The notes below the pieces were generated by a model, which saw only the letters and a list, made by a program, of their open reading frames with translations, had not been told where the DNA came from and did no database searches. This document shows, one piece after another, positions 8,621-17,307 of a stretch of 64,000 nt of DNA. The stretch's first letter is position 1. The number at the start of each line of letters is the position of its first letter. The position numbers were made by a program, and so were the translations under genes. This DNA is from Amycolatopsis sp. 195334CR. Its GTDB lineage: Bacteria > Actinomycetota > Actinomycetes > Mycobacteriales > Pseudonocardiaceae. The stretch lies in the NCBI RefSeq assembly GCF_017309385.1, contig NZ_JAFJMJ010000003.1, positions 806,001 through 870,000 of the forward strand. The letters are read 5' to 3'.

Positions 8621-9619
8621 TCACACCCCCACCGGGGTTTCCAGGCCCAGCCCCGCCGGTACCTCGATGCCGTACATCGCGGCGGCGTTCAGTCCGAGCA
8701 CCTTCTTCTTCTGCGCCACGGTGATCGGCGCGTACTCGGTCATGTCGGCCGGGATCTGGAAGTCGACGAACCGCTCGACCAGCCAGCGCGGCGTCCACAG
8801 CGCGTAGTCGCTGGAGAACTGGATCCGGTCCTCGCCGAGCCAGTACAGCAGTTCGCCGATGATCTGCGCGAAGTACCGCGGCCGGGTGTGGATGAACGGC
8901 ATCGCCACGGCCAGCCCGGCGTGCACGTTCGGCTCCTGCGTGGCGATCCAGCAGAAGTCCTCCAGCCGGGGCAGGCCGCAGTGCTCGACCACGAAGTTCA
9001 GGTCGGTGAAGTCGGTGGCGGCGTGGTCCACGTCGGCCACGTCGAAGGCGTCGCGGTCCAGCGGGCGGATGGTCGGCCCCTTGTGGATGTGGATGTTCCG
9101 GATGCCGAGTTCCCGGCACGCCTCCAGGTAGCGGTAGCTCCACGGGTCGTCGAGCTTGTACCCGCGGGAGTCGCCCTTCCACTCGGCGGTGTAGAGCTTG
9201 ACCCCCTTGAGCCCGAACCGGTCGGCGTCGCGGCGCAACTGCTCCAGGCCTGCCTGCTCGTAACGCGGGTCGTAGCAGTGGTTGTAGGTCAGCTTGTCCG
9301 GGTGCTGGCTAGCCAGCGCGAAGGCCTCCTCGGTCTGGCCGAACCCGTTCTTGTAGAAGGCGCCGAGGCGCGCGGGCTGGAAGATCGCGTGATCGACGTA
9401 CCCGTCCTCGAACAGGTCCTTCATCAGCCGCTCGCCGCCGTAGTAGAGGTACTCCTCGTACGGCCACAGCTCCGACTCCGGGCTCAGGTTCCGGTGGTAG
9501 TCGTAGAAGCAGTCGATGAACTGCTTGCCGTGCACGTTGAGCTGGTTCTCCGGGCGGGCGTCCCAGAGCGCGATGTGCGCGTCGACGATGAAGTAGTGCT
9601 CGCCGTCCTTGCTGTACAT
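8621..9619 (-). CDS. Amidohydrolase-2 family protein of the propane-monooxygenase type
   Basis: The 332-residue protein belongs to the metal-dependent hydrolase (amidohydrolase_2) superfamily. The N-terminal HxH metal motif reads H-I-A (VDAHIALWDARPEN), so the second metal histidine is missing. Later elements such as KLYTAEW, IHIHKGPTI, VVEHCGLPRLEDF and FSSDYALW are present. As far as I recall, close relatives are encoded next to the monooxygenase in mimABCD/prmABCD loci, with unknown biochemical function. A strong ribosome binding site, GGAGGAAA, precedes ATG 9619. It is the first gene of a three-gene operon divergent from the activator gene, with a perfect dyad between them. Confidence 0.88.
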   Translation of the reverse strand: MYSKDGEHYFIVDAHIALWDARPENQLNVHGKQFIDCFYDYHRNLSPESELWPYEEYLYYGGERLMKDLFEDGYVDHAIFQPARLGAFYKNGFGQTEEAFALASQHPDKLTYNHCYDPRYEQAGLEQLRRDADRFGLKGVKLYTAEWKGDSRGYKLDDPWSYRYLEACRELGIRNIHIHKGPTIRPLDRDAFDVADVDHAATDFTDLNFVVEHCGLPRLEDFCWIATQEPNVHAGLAVAMPFIHTRPRYFAQIIGELLYWLGEDRIQFSSDYALWTPRWLVERFVDFQIPADMTEYAPITVAQKKKVLGLNAAAMYGIEVPAGLGLETPVGV

Positions 9620-9702
9620 GGGTTTCCTCCGCGTCGTGGCGCCTTCGGCACGTTCTGCGAGGGAACGCTAGGCAGGCCGGGGCAGCCGCGGCAGCGTCCG
9701 GC

Positions 9703-9719
9703 TGTCTCAGTTTGAGACA
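9703..9719. promoter_or_regulatory. Perfect inverted repeat, likely operator of the divergent activator
   Basis: TGTCTCA-GTT-TGAGACA is a perfect 7-bp inverted repeat with a 3-bp spacer, centred between the amidohydrolase start (9619) and the activator gene. A Fis-type HTH activator of the AcoR/MimR family would be expected to bind such a dyad as a dimer. Binding is inferred from symmetry and position. Confidence 0.7.
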
Positions 9720-9797
9720 CGCGCGCGGCGTGAACCGGCCGGTCGAGGGGTTAGCCTGGCGGGGACCGGCGCAATGACGCGTGCACGGGAGGTCGAA

Positions 9798-11225
9798 GTG
9801 GAGCAACGGCAACTTTCGCCGGACCGGCCGCGGCTGCTGGCGTCCTGGCAGCGCAGCGAGCGCTACGGCGTGTCACTGGACGAGGTCAAGCCGGTGTTCA
9901 CCGGCTCGGTCGACACCGGTTCGCTGCTCTACGAATGCGGGTACGAGGTGCTCAGCGGGCTCCAGGCGACGCTGGCGAACGAACCGGTCAGCCTGATGAT
10001 CACCGACAGCGCCGGGCTGGTGCTGGCCCGGCTGTGCAACGACAACTCGATCAACCGTTCACTCGATCGGGTGCACCTGGCGCCGGGTTTCTACTTCGCC
10101 GAGCGCAACGCGGGCACCAACGGGCTCGGGCTGGCGCTCGCCGATCGCGCTCCGTCACTGGTCAAGGCCGAGGAGCACTACTGCACCGGGTTGCGCGGGT
10201 ACACCTGCGCGGCGGTGCCGGTGCTCGACCCGCTCACCGGTGACCTCGCCGGCAGCGTCAACCTGACCACCTGGTCGAACTCGTCCTCGGACCTGCTGCT
10301 CGCGCTGGCGCAGGCCGCCGCGGGCAACACCACCGCGCTGATGCTGGCCCGCTCGGCCGGGCGCCGGATGCGGCCGACCCCGCGCGGTGAGGTGTTCCAC
10401 GTCTACGCCGACCGGTTCCCGCAGGCCGACGGCGGACGGCTGTGGCGCGACGCGGTCGCCGAGGCGCACACCGCGCTCGCGGCCGGGCGGGTGGTCGCGG
10501 TGGTCGGCGAGCCGGGGGCCGGGAAGACCGCGCTCGCTTCGATGGCCCACCGGCGGGCGCGCCCGCGTGAACGCGTGCTCAGCGCGCGGCCACCGGCACC
10601 CGACGACGTGCACGCCTGGCTGACGCTGTGGACGCCGGAGCTGGCGAAGGACGACACCTGCGTGATCGTTTCCGGGGTGGACGGACTGCCCGCGTGGGCC
10701 GCCGAGGAGCTGGCCAAGCAGTTCACCTCGGTCCGGCACGACGGGGCCCGGCCGCAGCCGTTCGTGCTGACCGCCGAGGACTTCGGCGCGCTGCCCGGTC
10801 CGCTCGGCGCTTTGGTCGACACCGTGGTCGAGGCACCCCCGCTGCGGCACCGCCCCGACGACATCCTGCCGCTGGCCAGGCACTTCGCCGAACGCGAGCG
10901 CGGACGGCCGATCAGCTTCACCGCCGCCGCGTCGCAGGCGCTGACCGAGTTCCACTGGCCGGAGAACGTCAAGCAGCTCAAGCGCGTGGTCCGCACCGCC
11001 GCGGCCCGCGCGGACGTGGTCGACCAGCGGCACCTGCCCGCCGAGCTGTTCAGTTCCGGCGCCCACCGGCTGAGCCGGCTGCAGGCGCTCGAACGCGACG
11101 AGATCGTGCGCTGCCTGACCGAACCGGGCGCCACCGTGGTGCGCGCGGCGGCCGAGCTGGGCATGAGCCGGGCGACGGTCTACCGCAAGATGGCGCAGTA
11201 CGAGATCAAGGTGCCCGGCCGGTGA
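9798..11225 (+). CDS. AcoR/MimR-type transcriptional activator (GAF, degenerate AAA+, Fis HTH)
   Basis: The roughly 475-residue regulator has an N-terminal GAF-like sensor (to about residue 190), a shortened AAA+ domain with Walker A VGEPGAGKTAL, and a C-terminal Fis-type HTH (VVRAAAELGMSRATVYRKM). The GAFTGA loop that contacts sigma-54 is absent, as expected in actinobacteria, which lack sigma-54. GTG 9798 is chosen because GGGAGG ends 5 nt upstream; ATG 9774 in the same frame is an alternative. In mycobacteria a regulator of this family switches on the propane monooxygenase operon. Here it is divergent from the amidohydrolase, DUF59 and alcohol dehydrogenase genes and is their most likely activator. 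Confidence 0.9.
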   Translation: MEQRQLSPDRPRLLASWQRSERYGVSLDEVKPVFTGSVDTGSLLYECGYEVLSGLQATLANEPVSLMITDSAGLVLARLCNDNSINRSLDRVHLAPGFYFAERNAGTNGLGLALADRAPSLVKAEEHYCTGLRGYTCAAVPVLDPLTGDLAGSVNLTTWSNSSSDLLLALAQAAAGNTTALMLARSAGRRMRPTPRGEVFHVYADRFPQADGGRLWRDAVAEAHTALAAGRVVAVVGEPGAGKTALASMAHRRARPRERVLSARPPAPDDVHAWLTLWTPELAKDDTCVIVSGVDGLPAWAAEELAKQFTSVRHDGARPQPFVLTAEDFGALPGPLGALVDTVVEAPPLRHRPDDILPLARHFAERERGRPISFTAAASQALTEFHWPENVKQLKRVVRTAAARADVVDQRHLPAELFSSGAHRLSRLQALERDEIVRCLTEPGATVVRAAAELGMSRATVYRKMAQYEIKVPGR

Positions 11226-11241
11226 ACAAGCAGACCCCCAC

Positions 11242-11847
11242 TCAGCGCAGAACCGCGCTGACCAGGGTCTCCCGCAGCCAGTCCTGGTAGTCGTCCGGGG
11301 ACCAGCCCGCCGTGCCGACCAGGCTGTCGTGCACCCCCGCGCTCATCAGGGCGACCGCGATGTCGACGGCCCGCGGGTCGACGCGGTGCCCCGCCGAGCG
11401 GATGCGCTCGACCACCATCTCCACCCCCATCCGGTTGCGGCGCGCGCCCTCCGCCTCGGTGGCCGCGAGGTCCGGGTCGACCGCCGCGCCCGAGCTGAGG
11501 ATGGCCACGATGTCGCCGCAGCGTTCCCTGACCTGGCGGCTCGCCTGCGCCAGCAGCCCGAGCAGGTCCGCCGGATCGGTCAGGTCCTCGGCCGACGCCA
11601 CCAGATCGGGCAGCCCGGCCTCGTCGTCGAGCAAATCGACGAGCCCGCCGAGCACGCCCGCCTTCGACCCGAAGTGCGCGTAGATCGTCTGCGGCGCGAC
11701 CCCCGCCTCCTGCGCGATCAGCCGGATCGGGGTGCGCGCGTAGCCGCGTTCGGCGAACAGGCGACGCGCGGCGGTGAGGATCGTGCGCAGGGTCAGCGCT
11801 TCCCGCCGATCCCGCAGCCGGACGATGCCCGGCAGGTCCGCTGCCAT
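11242..11847 (-). CDS. TetR/AcrR family transcriptional regulator
   Basis: This 201-residue protein has an N-terminal TetR HTH (ILTAARRLFAERGYARTPIRLIAQEAGVAPQTIYAHF, read in parts) at about residues 20-60. A ligand-binding helical domain follows. The start at 11847 is preferred because GGAG lies about 6 nt upstream; an in-frame ATG at 11877 would place the start inside the promoter dyad. It is divergent from the small NTF2-like protein at 11910 and very likely controls it and itself. The ligand is unknown. Confidence 0.92.
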   Translation of the reverse strand: MAADLPGIVRLRDRREALTLRTILTAARRLFAERGYARTPIRLIAQEAGVAPQTIYAHFGSKAGVLGGLVDLLDDEAGLPDLVASAEDLTDPADLLGLLAQASRQVRERCGDIVAILSSGAAVDPDLAATEAEGARRNRMGVEMVVERIRSAGHRVDPRAVDIAVALMSAGVHDSLVGTAGWSPDDYQDWLRETLVSAVLR

Positions 11848-11863
11848 GTATGCTCCGAAGTTA

Positions 11864-11874
11864 GAACGTCGTTC
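11864..11874. promoter_or_regulatory. Short palindrome, possible TetR operator
   Basis: GAACG-T-CGTTC is a perfect 11-bp palindrome between the divergent TetR gene and the NTF2-like gene. It is a natural candidate for the operator of that TetR protein. It differs from the KstR-type consensus because the two half-sites are separated by one base fewer or more than required. Confidence 0.5.
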
Positions 11875-11909
11875 CAAGTTTTAGACCATCGATCCAGCGA
11901 GGATAGCCG

Positions 11910-12335
11910 ATGACCGTCGAACAGATCATCTCCGGAATGCAGCAGGCGTGGAACGCGGGCGACGGCGCCGCCTGGGGCGCGCACTTCGCCGAGGACGCCG
12001 ATTTTGTCGACGCGCTGGGCCGGATCCAGCGGGGCCGCGAGGTGATCGGCGCCGAGCACCAGAAGATCTTCGACACCATCTACCAGGGCAGCGTGCTGGA
12101 GTACCGGCTGGTCGACAGCCGCCCGCTCGGCGACGGCCTGCTGCTCGTGCACACCGACTCGACGCTGCGCGTCCCGGCGGGCCCGCGCAAGGGCACCATC
12201 GACGGCGTCCAGACCAAGCTGATCCGCGACGGCCTGATCCACGCCTTCCACAACACCGCCCGCGGCGACCTGGCCACCTTCACCCAGCACGACCCGGCGC
12301 TGGCCGCCCGCTCCCCGCTGGGCTGGAAGTCCTGA
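11910..12335 (+). CDS. SgcJ/EcaC-type NTF2-like protein
   Basis: The 141-residue protein has the cone-shaped NTF2/SnoaL fold pattern: VEQIISGMQQAWNAGDGAAWGAHFAEDADFVDALG at the N terminus, then beta strands LEYRLVDSRPL, LLLVHTDSTL and VQTKLIRDGL. The SgcJ/EcaC subgroup occurs both as housekeeping proteins of unknown function and in natural-product clusters. It is divergent from the TetR regulator at 11242-11847 and ends 3 nt before the stop of the convergent SDR gene. No catalytic residues can be assigned. Confidence 0.82.
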   Translation: MTVEQIISGMQQAWNAGDGAAWGAHFAEDADFVDALGRIQRGREVIGAEHQKIFDTIYQGSVLEYRLVDSRPLGDGLLLVHTDSTLRVPAGPRKGTIDGVQTKLIRDGLIHAFHNTARGDLATFTQHDPALAARSPLGWKS

Positions 12336-12338
12336 CCT

Positions 12339-13127
12339 TCACAGGTCGGGCAGGCCGAGGTCCAGGTTGGGTTCCTGCAGGCCGCCGTCCACTTCGAGCA
12401 GCTTGCCGGTGAGGTACGCGCCGGCCGGGGAAGTCAGGTAGAGCACCGCCGCGGCGATGTCCTCCGGTTCGCCGAGCCGGCGCAGCGGGGTGTCCCGCTC
12501 CATGCGCTCGAGCAGTTCCGGGTTCGCCGCGACCACCTCGAGCGCGGAGGTCAGCACCGTGCCCACGGCGATCGCGTTGACGCGGACCTTCGGCGCCAGA
12601 TCCGCCGCGGCGAGCCGGGTGTAGTGCGCGAGCGCGGCCTTCACCGTGCCGTAGGCGAGGTAACCGCGCCCGGCCACCCGGCCCAGCGCGGAGGAGATGT
12701 TCACGACCGCGCCCCCGCCGCCCGCCACCATCGCCGGGGCGGCGGCGCGGGTCAGCGCGTGCGCGGTGGAGACGTTGAACCGGAACGCCTCTTCGAGGAA
12801 CCGGGGTGAGGTGTCCAGCAGCGGCCGCGGCAGGGTGCCACCGACGTTGTTGACCACGATGTCGAGCCTGCCGAACGCGCTGGTGGCCGCGTCGGCCAGC
12901 GCGGCGGCGGCCGCCGGGTCGCTGAGGTCGGCGGTGACCACCTCCGCCTTGCGGCCCGCGGCTTCGACTCGCCCGGCGACCTCGCGCAACTGCTCTTCGG
13001 TGCGGGCGGCGAGCACCACGTCGGCACCGGCTTCGGCCAGTGCCACGGCCGTCGCCGCGCCGATGCCCCGGCCGGCGCCGGTCACCACGGCGACCCGGTC
13101 GGTCAGCCGGAATCGGTCGAGGATCAT
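12339..13127 (-). CDS. SDR family NAD(P)-dependent oxidoreductase
   Basis: This classical short-chain dehydrogenase has 262 residues. It shows the cofactor motif TGAGRGIG at about residue 16, NNVGG near residue 92, and catalytic Ser/Tyr/Lys in NISSALG and YGTVK. It is similar in layout to 7-alpha-hydroxysteroid and 3-oxoacyl reductases. The ATG at 13127 has no ribosome binding site. A perfect match to the KstR-type consensus lies 9 nt upstream, overlapping the likely promoter, so the transcript may be leaderless and controlled by a TetR-type sterol-catabolism repressor. The substrate is not provable from sequence. Confidence 0.9.
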   Translation of the reverse strand: MILDRFRLTDRVAVVTGAGRGIGAATAVALAEAGADVVLAARTEEQLREVAGRVEAAGRKAEVVTADLSDPAAAAALADAATSAFGRLDIVVNNVGGTLPRPLLDTSPRFLEEAFRFNVSTAHALTRAAAPAMVAGGGGAVVNISSALGRVAGRGYLAYGTVKAALAHYTRLAAADLAPKVRVNAIAVGTVLTSALEVVAANPELLERMERDTPLRRLGEPEDIAAAVLYLTSPAGAYLTGKLLEVDGGLQEPNLDLGLPDL

Positions 13128-13135
13128 GGCAAAAC

Positions 13136-13149
13136 TGTAACACGTTCTA
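13136..13149. promoter_or_regulatory. KstR-consensus-like operator before the SDR gene
   Basis: TGTAACACGTTCTA fits TnnAACnnGTTnnA at every fixed position. That consensus is established for KstR, the TetR-family repressor of cholesterol catabolism in mycobacteria and relatives. The site is 9 nt upstream of the SDR start codon. A second perfect match lies at 47376-47389. Confidence 0.55.
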
Positions 13150-13200
13150 CTGACGGAACCCGCCATCTCACGTTTCGCGCCGCCCGGGCGTCTACCGGGT

Positions 13201-13914
13201 ATGGACAAGTACGCGAAACGTGTGGCCGCCACCGACTGGGGCGCGGTGGGCACCGAGCTGGCCGACCTCGGCTGCGCTCTGCTGCCGCAACTGCTCACCC
13301 CGGCCGAGTGCCGCCGGATCGCCGCGCTGTGGCCGGAGACCAGCCGGTTCCGCGCCACCGTCAACCTGCGCCGCCACCGGTTCGGCGATCACGGCGACTA
13401 CCGCTACTTCGCCGAGCCCTTCCCGGAGCCGGTCGCCGCGCTGCGCGAGGCGCTGTACCCGCGGCTGCTGCCGATCGCCCGCGACTGGTACGCCAAGCTC
13501 GGCCGTGACGCCGAATGGCCGGACACGCTCGCCGACTGGCTGCGCGTCTGCCACGACGCCGGGCAGACCCGCCCGACGCCCATCCTGCTGCGGTACGAGA
13601 CCGGCGGGTGGAACGCGTTGCACCGCGACCTCTACGGCGAGAAGATGTTCCCGCTGCAGGTCGTCATCAATCTCGACGAGCCGGGCACGGACCACACCGG
13701 CGGTGAGTTCCTGCTGGTCGAGCAGCGCCCGCGGGCCCAGTCACGCGGGACGTCGACGCTCATCCCGCAGGGCCACGGCCTGGTGTTCACCACGCGCGAC
13801 CGGCCGGTGGCCTCCGCCCGAGGCTGGTCGGCGGCGCCGGTGCGCCACGGCGTCTCCCCGGTCCGCAGCGGCCGGCGGCACACCCTCGGCCTGGTCTTCC
13901 ACGACGCCACCTAA
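13201..13914 (+). CDS. 2-oxoglutarate/Fe(II)-dependent oxygenase family protein
   Basis: The 237-residue protein has a double-stranded beta-helix 2OG-Fe(II) oxygenase pattern. The iron-binding HxD is HRD in [19 protein letters not shown] near residue 140. A distal histidine and arginine lie in [21 protein letters not shown] at the C terminus, where R-x-T/S would bind 2-oxoglutarate. Proteins of this type often hydroxylate proteins or small molecules. The ATG at 13201 lacks a strong ribosome binding site. The last four bases overlap the stop of the convergent sigma factor gene. Confidence 0.82.
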   Translation: MDKYAKRVAATDWGAVGTELADLGCALLPQLLTPAECRRIAALWPETSRFRATVNLRRHRFGDHGDYRYFAEPFPEPVAALREALYPRLLPIARDWYAKLGRDAEWPDTLADWLRVCHDAGQTRPTPILLRYETGGWNALHRDLYGEKMFPLQVVINLDEPGTDHTGGEFLLVEQRPRAQSRGTSTLIPQGHGLVFTTRDRPVASARGWSAAPVRHGVSPVRSGRRHTLGLVFHDAT

Positions 13915-14876
13915 AGGCTTTCCGGCAGGCCGAACCGGCTGAAGTCCGCGTCCAGGAACGAGACGACCTCGGCGATCCGGTCGCCGCGCACGGCGAGCAC
14001 GTCCAGTCCGCAGGGCAGGTGGGCCCCGCGTTCCTCGTCCCAGCAGTAGGTGCCGAAAGCGAGCTGGCCGTTCGCGCGGGCGGGCAAGAACCGCCAGCGC
14101 CACCGCAGCGGCCCGCTCGCCAGGAACTCGCGGATGCCGTCGCGCCCGGAATACCACTCGAACAGCGGTGGCATCGAGTACCTGGCGTCCTCGGTCAGCA
14201 TGTCCACAATGGCCTGGAGATCCCCGCGCTGCCACGCGTCGGCGTACCGGCCGGCCAGTTCGCGGACGGTGTCCGCACCCGCCGCGGCCAGCTCGGCCTG
14301 CTGGCTGGTCCGTTGTGGATCGATCGCCCGGCGGGCCCGCTGGAGCGCGCTGTTGACCGAGGCCACGCTGGTCTCCAGCAGTTCGGCGACCTCGTTCGCG
14401 GAGAACTCCAGCACCTCGCGCAGCAGGAGCACGGCCCGCTGCCGGGCGCCGAGGTGCTGCACCGCGGCGACGAACGCCAGTTCCACGTTCTCCCTGGCCG
14501 CGTACCGCGCCTCCGGCCCGAGCCGGTCGTCCGGGTAGGGCTCCAGCCAGGACACCTCGGTCTCCGGTGCGCCGGGACCGAGGTGGGCGGGCAGCTCGCG
14601 GCGGCCGCGGCGCTCGATCGTGGTCAGGCAGCGGTTCGTGGCGATCTTGTACAGCCAGGCGCGGACCGTGCCCCGGTCCGGGTCGAACTTCGGCAGCGCG
14701 CGCCAGGCCCGCACCAGTGCCTCCTGCACCGCGTCCTCGGCGTCGTGCACCGAGCCGAGCATCCGGTAACAATGCGCTTGCAGTTCGTCACGAAAAGGGT
14801 CGACGAGCCTGCCGAAAGCAGCCGGATCACCGGCGCGCGCCGCGTCGGTCAGCTGTGCGGTGCTCTCGCCAGGCAT
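13911..14876 (-). CDS. ECF sigma factor with SnoaL-like C-terminal domain (SigX5/ECF56 type)
   Basis: The 321-residue protein begins with sigma region 2 ([26 protein letters not shown], residues about 36-60) and region 4 ([42 protein letters not shown], read in parts, about 142-180). A SnoaL/NTF2-like domain follows ([32 protein letters not shown] onward, read in parts). Sigma factors of this class have no separate anti-sigma factor gene; the C-terminal domain is thought to modulate activity. Downstream on the same strand lies the small unknown gene at 14936, transcribed toward this gene's start, so autoregulation or a shared transcript is possible. Confidence 0.92.
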   Translation of the reverse strand: MPGESTAQLTDAARAGDPAAFGRLVDPFRDELQAHCYRMLGSVHDAEDAVQEALVRAWRALPKFDPDRGTVRAWLYKIATNRCLTTIERRGRRELPAHLGPGAPETEVSWLEPYPDDRLGPEARYAARENVELAFVAAVQHLGARQRAVLLLREVLEFSANEVAELLETSVASVNSALQRARRAIDPQRTSQQAELAAAGADTVRELAGRYADAWQRGDLQAIVDMLTEDARYSMPPLFEWYSGRDGIREFLASGPLRWRWRFLPARANGQLAFGTYCWDEERGAHLPCGLDVLAVRGDRIAEVVSFLDADFSRFGLPESL

Positions 14877-14935
14877 GGTCGAATCCTACGGCAGGGCAGA
14901 AATACCGCCACCATTAGCAGTATTACCCGTGTTAT

Positions 14936-15268
14936 TCACGGCGCGGCGAGTGGTGCGGGCAACCACTCGGCGAAATCCTCGGCCTCCTCGCGCAGCTGCG
15001 CCTCGGCGCCGGAAAGCCACTCCACCGACTCCCACGACTTCACCGTGAACCCCGCGTCGGCCAGCACCTCGACAAAGGCCTGACCAGCGAGTTCCAGTGC
15101 GGGGTACGGATTGTCGTCGGTACGGGACGCGACGCCGAAGCGGTGCTCACGCACCGCGACCGCGATCAGGTCCGTGCCGTACATCCGCTCGGCCAGCACC
15201 ACGGCTTCAGGCTCGCCAAGGGGCCGGTCCAGCATGCCGAAGAGCCTCGTGACATTCCGTGAAGCCAT
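14936..15268 (-). CDS. Hypothetical protein, 110 residues
   Basis: I do not recognise this protein. It is acidic, with mixed alpha/beta composition (LFGMLDRPLGEPEAVVLAERMYG, VAVREHRFGVASRTDDNPYPAL). It has no membrane segment, signal peptide or cysteine. Third codon positions are G/C-rich, supporting real coding. It lies 59 nt upstream of the sigma factor gene on the same strand and 121 nt from the glycosyltransferase stop. Confidence 0.7.
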   Translation of the reverse strand: MASRNVTRLFGMLDRPLGEPEAVVLAERMYGTDLIAVAVREHRFGVASRTDDNPYPALELAGQAFVEVLADAGFTVKSWESVEWLSGAEAQLREEAEDFAEWLPAPLAAP

Positions 15269-15389
15269 GCTCGAAGAATACCGAGGAATTCGCGCCGCAA
15301 CGACGATTCACCCTCTCGCCGAATTCGCCGGGGCCAAACCGTCCAGCCAGTTGAAGCGAAATATCATCCGGTGAACTGCTCCATTCGGC

Positions 15390-16565
15390 TCAGCGGTGGT
15401 GCGCGAAGAGATCTTCGGCCAGCGCCGCCGGTCCGGGGCAGGCCAGCGCGCGCCGGGACATCGCCGCCGAAGTCCACTGGTACGCCCGGTCGCCGAGCAC
15501 CTTCGCGCACGCGCCGGCGAGCACGTCCGGATCGAGTCCGGCCGGGTCGAGCCGGACGCCGAGCCCGAGCGCCGCCACCCGCTCGGCGTTGTACGGCTGA
15601 TCGGAGAACAGCGGCAGCACCACCATCGGCGTTCCGGTGCGCACGGCCTCGGCGACCCCGCCGAAACCACCGTGGGACACGAACAGTTCGGCCGACTCCA
15701 GCAAGAGCCGTTGCGGGGTGAACTCCAGCAGCCGCACGTTGTCCGGCCGCGATCCCGGCCACCGCCGCGGATCGCTCCCGAGGCCGACCACCGCCGAGAC
15801 GGGCAGCCGCCCGAGCGCGGTGATCAGGAGTTCCAGCAGGTCCGGGCTCTCCGGCACCACGGTCGCCGCGACACTGCCCAGCCCGGCGACCACGAGTGGA
15901 CGGTCGGCGGGGAGGTCGAGCGAACCGTCCAGCACCCCGTCCGGCTCGGCCGCCCGATAGCACCGCGGCGGGTCGGCCGGATACCACTCGGGCGGCACGA
16001 ACCCGGCAACGAAGGTCCGATTCGGATACCACGGGTCATCGACCTCGGCGAGGCCCAGTTCCGCGCGCTGGCCGTTGAGCGCGGCCCGCACCGACGGCAG
16101 GGTCGCCGTCGAACCCGGCGCGATGTCCAGCACGGCTTGGCCCACACCCAGCCGTTCGGCGGCCAGGTGCCCGCCGAACTCGTTGCACTCGCGCACGATC
16201 AGGTCGGGGCGCCAGGTTTCGCACACCCGGATCAGGTCGCGTGCGAACACCCCGGCCAGCGGTCCGGCGAAGGCCGCGGCGAGCGGGCCGGACTCGGCCC
16301 TGGCCGTCGCCGCCCGCGCGCTGCCCTCCGGGTCACCGGGCATTCCCGGGCTGGTGGCCACCTCGGGCCGGTCGAGCAGTTGCGCGAGCGTGAGCACGTT
16401 CGGCAGGGACAGGTGCTCGATCCCGGCGGCGGTCACCTCGGGTGCCATGCCCGGCGCGGTCGCGACGGCCACTTGGTGCCCGGCCCGCCGCAGCGCGCGG
16501 GCGACCGGCAGCACCACCGGCACCAGGTGCGAGTAGAACGGCAGGCAGGTCAGCACCACGCGCAC
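15390..16565 (-). CDS. Glycosyltransferase, GT1/MGT family
   Basis: This 391-residue GT-B glycosyltransferase resembles macrolide and antibiotic glycosyltransferases that move an activated sugar onto a small molecule. It shows FYSHLVPVVLPVARALRRAGHQV at the N terminus and VSHGGFGGVAEAVRTGTPMVVLPLFSDQPYNAERV in the donor-binding region, read in parts. The GTG start lies 1 nt after the stop of the FkbM gene, so the two form a coupled operon. It sits at the left edge of the terpenoid cluster and is a candidate tailoring enzyme, with the sugar donor unknown because no deoxysugar genes are nearby. Confidence 0.9.
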   Translation of the reverse strand: MRVVLTCLPFYSHLVPVVLPVARALRRAGHQVAVATAPGMAPEVTAAGIEHLSLPNVLTLAQLLDRPEVATSPGMPGDPEGSARAATARAESGPLAAAFAGPLAGVFARDLIRVCETWRPDLIVRECNEFGGHLAAERLGVGQAVLDIAPGSTATLPSVRAALNGQRAELGLAEVDDPWYPNRTFVAGFVPPEWYPADPPRCYRAAEPDGVLDGSLDLPADRPLVVAGLGSVAATVVPESPDLLELLITALGRLPVSAVVGLGSDPRRWPGSRPDNVRLLEFTPQRLLLESAELFVSHGGFGGVAEAVRTGTPMVVLPLFSDQPYNAERVAALGLGVRLDPAGLDPDVLAGACAKVLGDRAYQWTSAAMSRRALACPGPAALAEDLFAHHR

Positions 16566-16566
16566 G

Positions 16567-17307
16567 TCAGCACCGCCGTCCGGTGATCGTGGTCGTGCCC
16601 AGCAGCGCGAGCGGGCCGTGGGGCTGGCGCTCGGTGACGGTGAACCCGTGGCGCGCCAGCAGCCCGCGCACCGGTCCGGGATCCTCGGCCTCGATCACCA
16701 CCTGCCGGACACGAGCCCAGTCCGGTTCGTCGATCCCGGCGAGCACATCGAGTTCGGCGCCTTCGACATCGATCTTGAGCAGGTCGATCGCCTCCGCCGC
16801 GGGCAGGAGGGCGGAAAGTCGTTCGACCGCGACGGTCACCGGAACGCTGTCCTCCAGCAGGCGACCGGCCGCGGGAACCAGGTCCCGCACGCGTGCCTTC
16901 GACTCCGGGTAGCGCGTCGAATTGCCCGGCAGGTCGCGGTAGTAGGTGAACGGAACGGCCGCCTCGCGCCGGGCACCCAGCGCCACCTCCCTGGTGACCA
17001 CGTCCTCGTGGCCGTGGTGCGCGAGGTTCGCGCGCAGGGCGCGGAACGTGCTGGGCACCGGTTCGACGGCGAGCACCCTCGCCCGCGGGTAGCGGCTTTT
17101 CAGGTACAGGCTGAACAAGCCGACGTTCGCGCCCGCGTCCACCACCACCGGGTCGTCCGGTAATCGGATACCGGGCCCCAGATAACAGTTGTCACGGAAT
17201 ATCTCCTGATACATGAACCCGATCTCGGCGGTGTCCCCGGAATCGTTAACCGGGACGTAACAACCGAATTCTCCGGACAGCCGGACATAACGAAGATCTG
17301 CGTGCAC
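16567..17307 (-). CDS. FkbM family SAM-dependent methyltransferase
   Basis: This FkbM-type methyltransferase has 246 residues. Its SAM-binding motif VVDAGANVGLFSLYL is at about residues 49-63, acidic loop AVEPVPSTFRALRANL follows, and the family-typical LLKIDVEGAELDVL is near residue 170. FkbM enzymes usually O-methylate hydroxyls of sugars or polyketides. The GTG start at 17307 has no ribosome binding site, but TAGTGT lies 9 nt upstream on the coding strand, so a leaderless transcript is likely. It leads a two-gene operon with the glycosyltransferase and is divergent from the aminotransferase. Methylation of the attached sugar is a reasonable inference. Confidence 0.9.
   Translation of the reverse strand: MHADLRYVRLSGEFGCYVPVNDSGDTAEIGFMYQEIFRDNCYLGPGIRLPDDPVVVDAGANVGLFSLYLKSRYPRARVLAVEPVPSTFRALRANLAHHGHEDVVTREVALGARREAAVPFTYYRDLPGNSTRYPESKARVRDLVPAAGRLLEDSVPVTVAVERLSALLPAAEAIDLLKIDVEGAELDVLAGIDEPDWARVRQVVIEAEDPGPVRGLLARHGFTVTERQPHGPLALLGTTTITGRRC

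Noticed and set aside
9798..11225. A true sigma-54 activator
   Set aside because: The AAA+ region lacks the GAFTGA loop that contacts sigma-54, and actinobacteria do not use sigma-54.
11864..11874. A KstR-type site before the TetR at 11847
   Set aside because: The AAC and GTT halves have three bases between them, not two, so it does not fit TnnAACnnGTTnnA.
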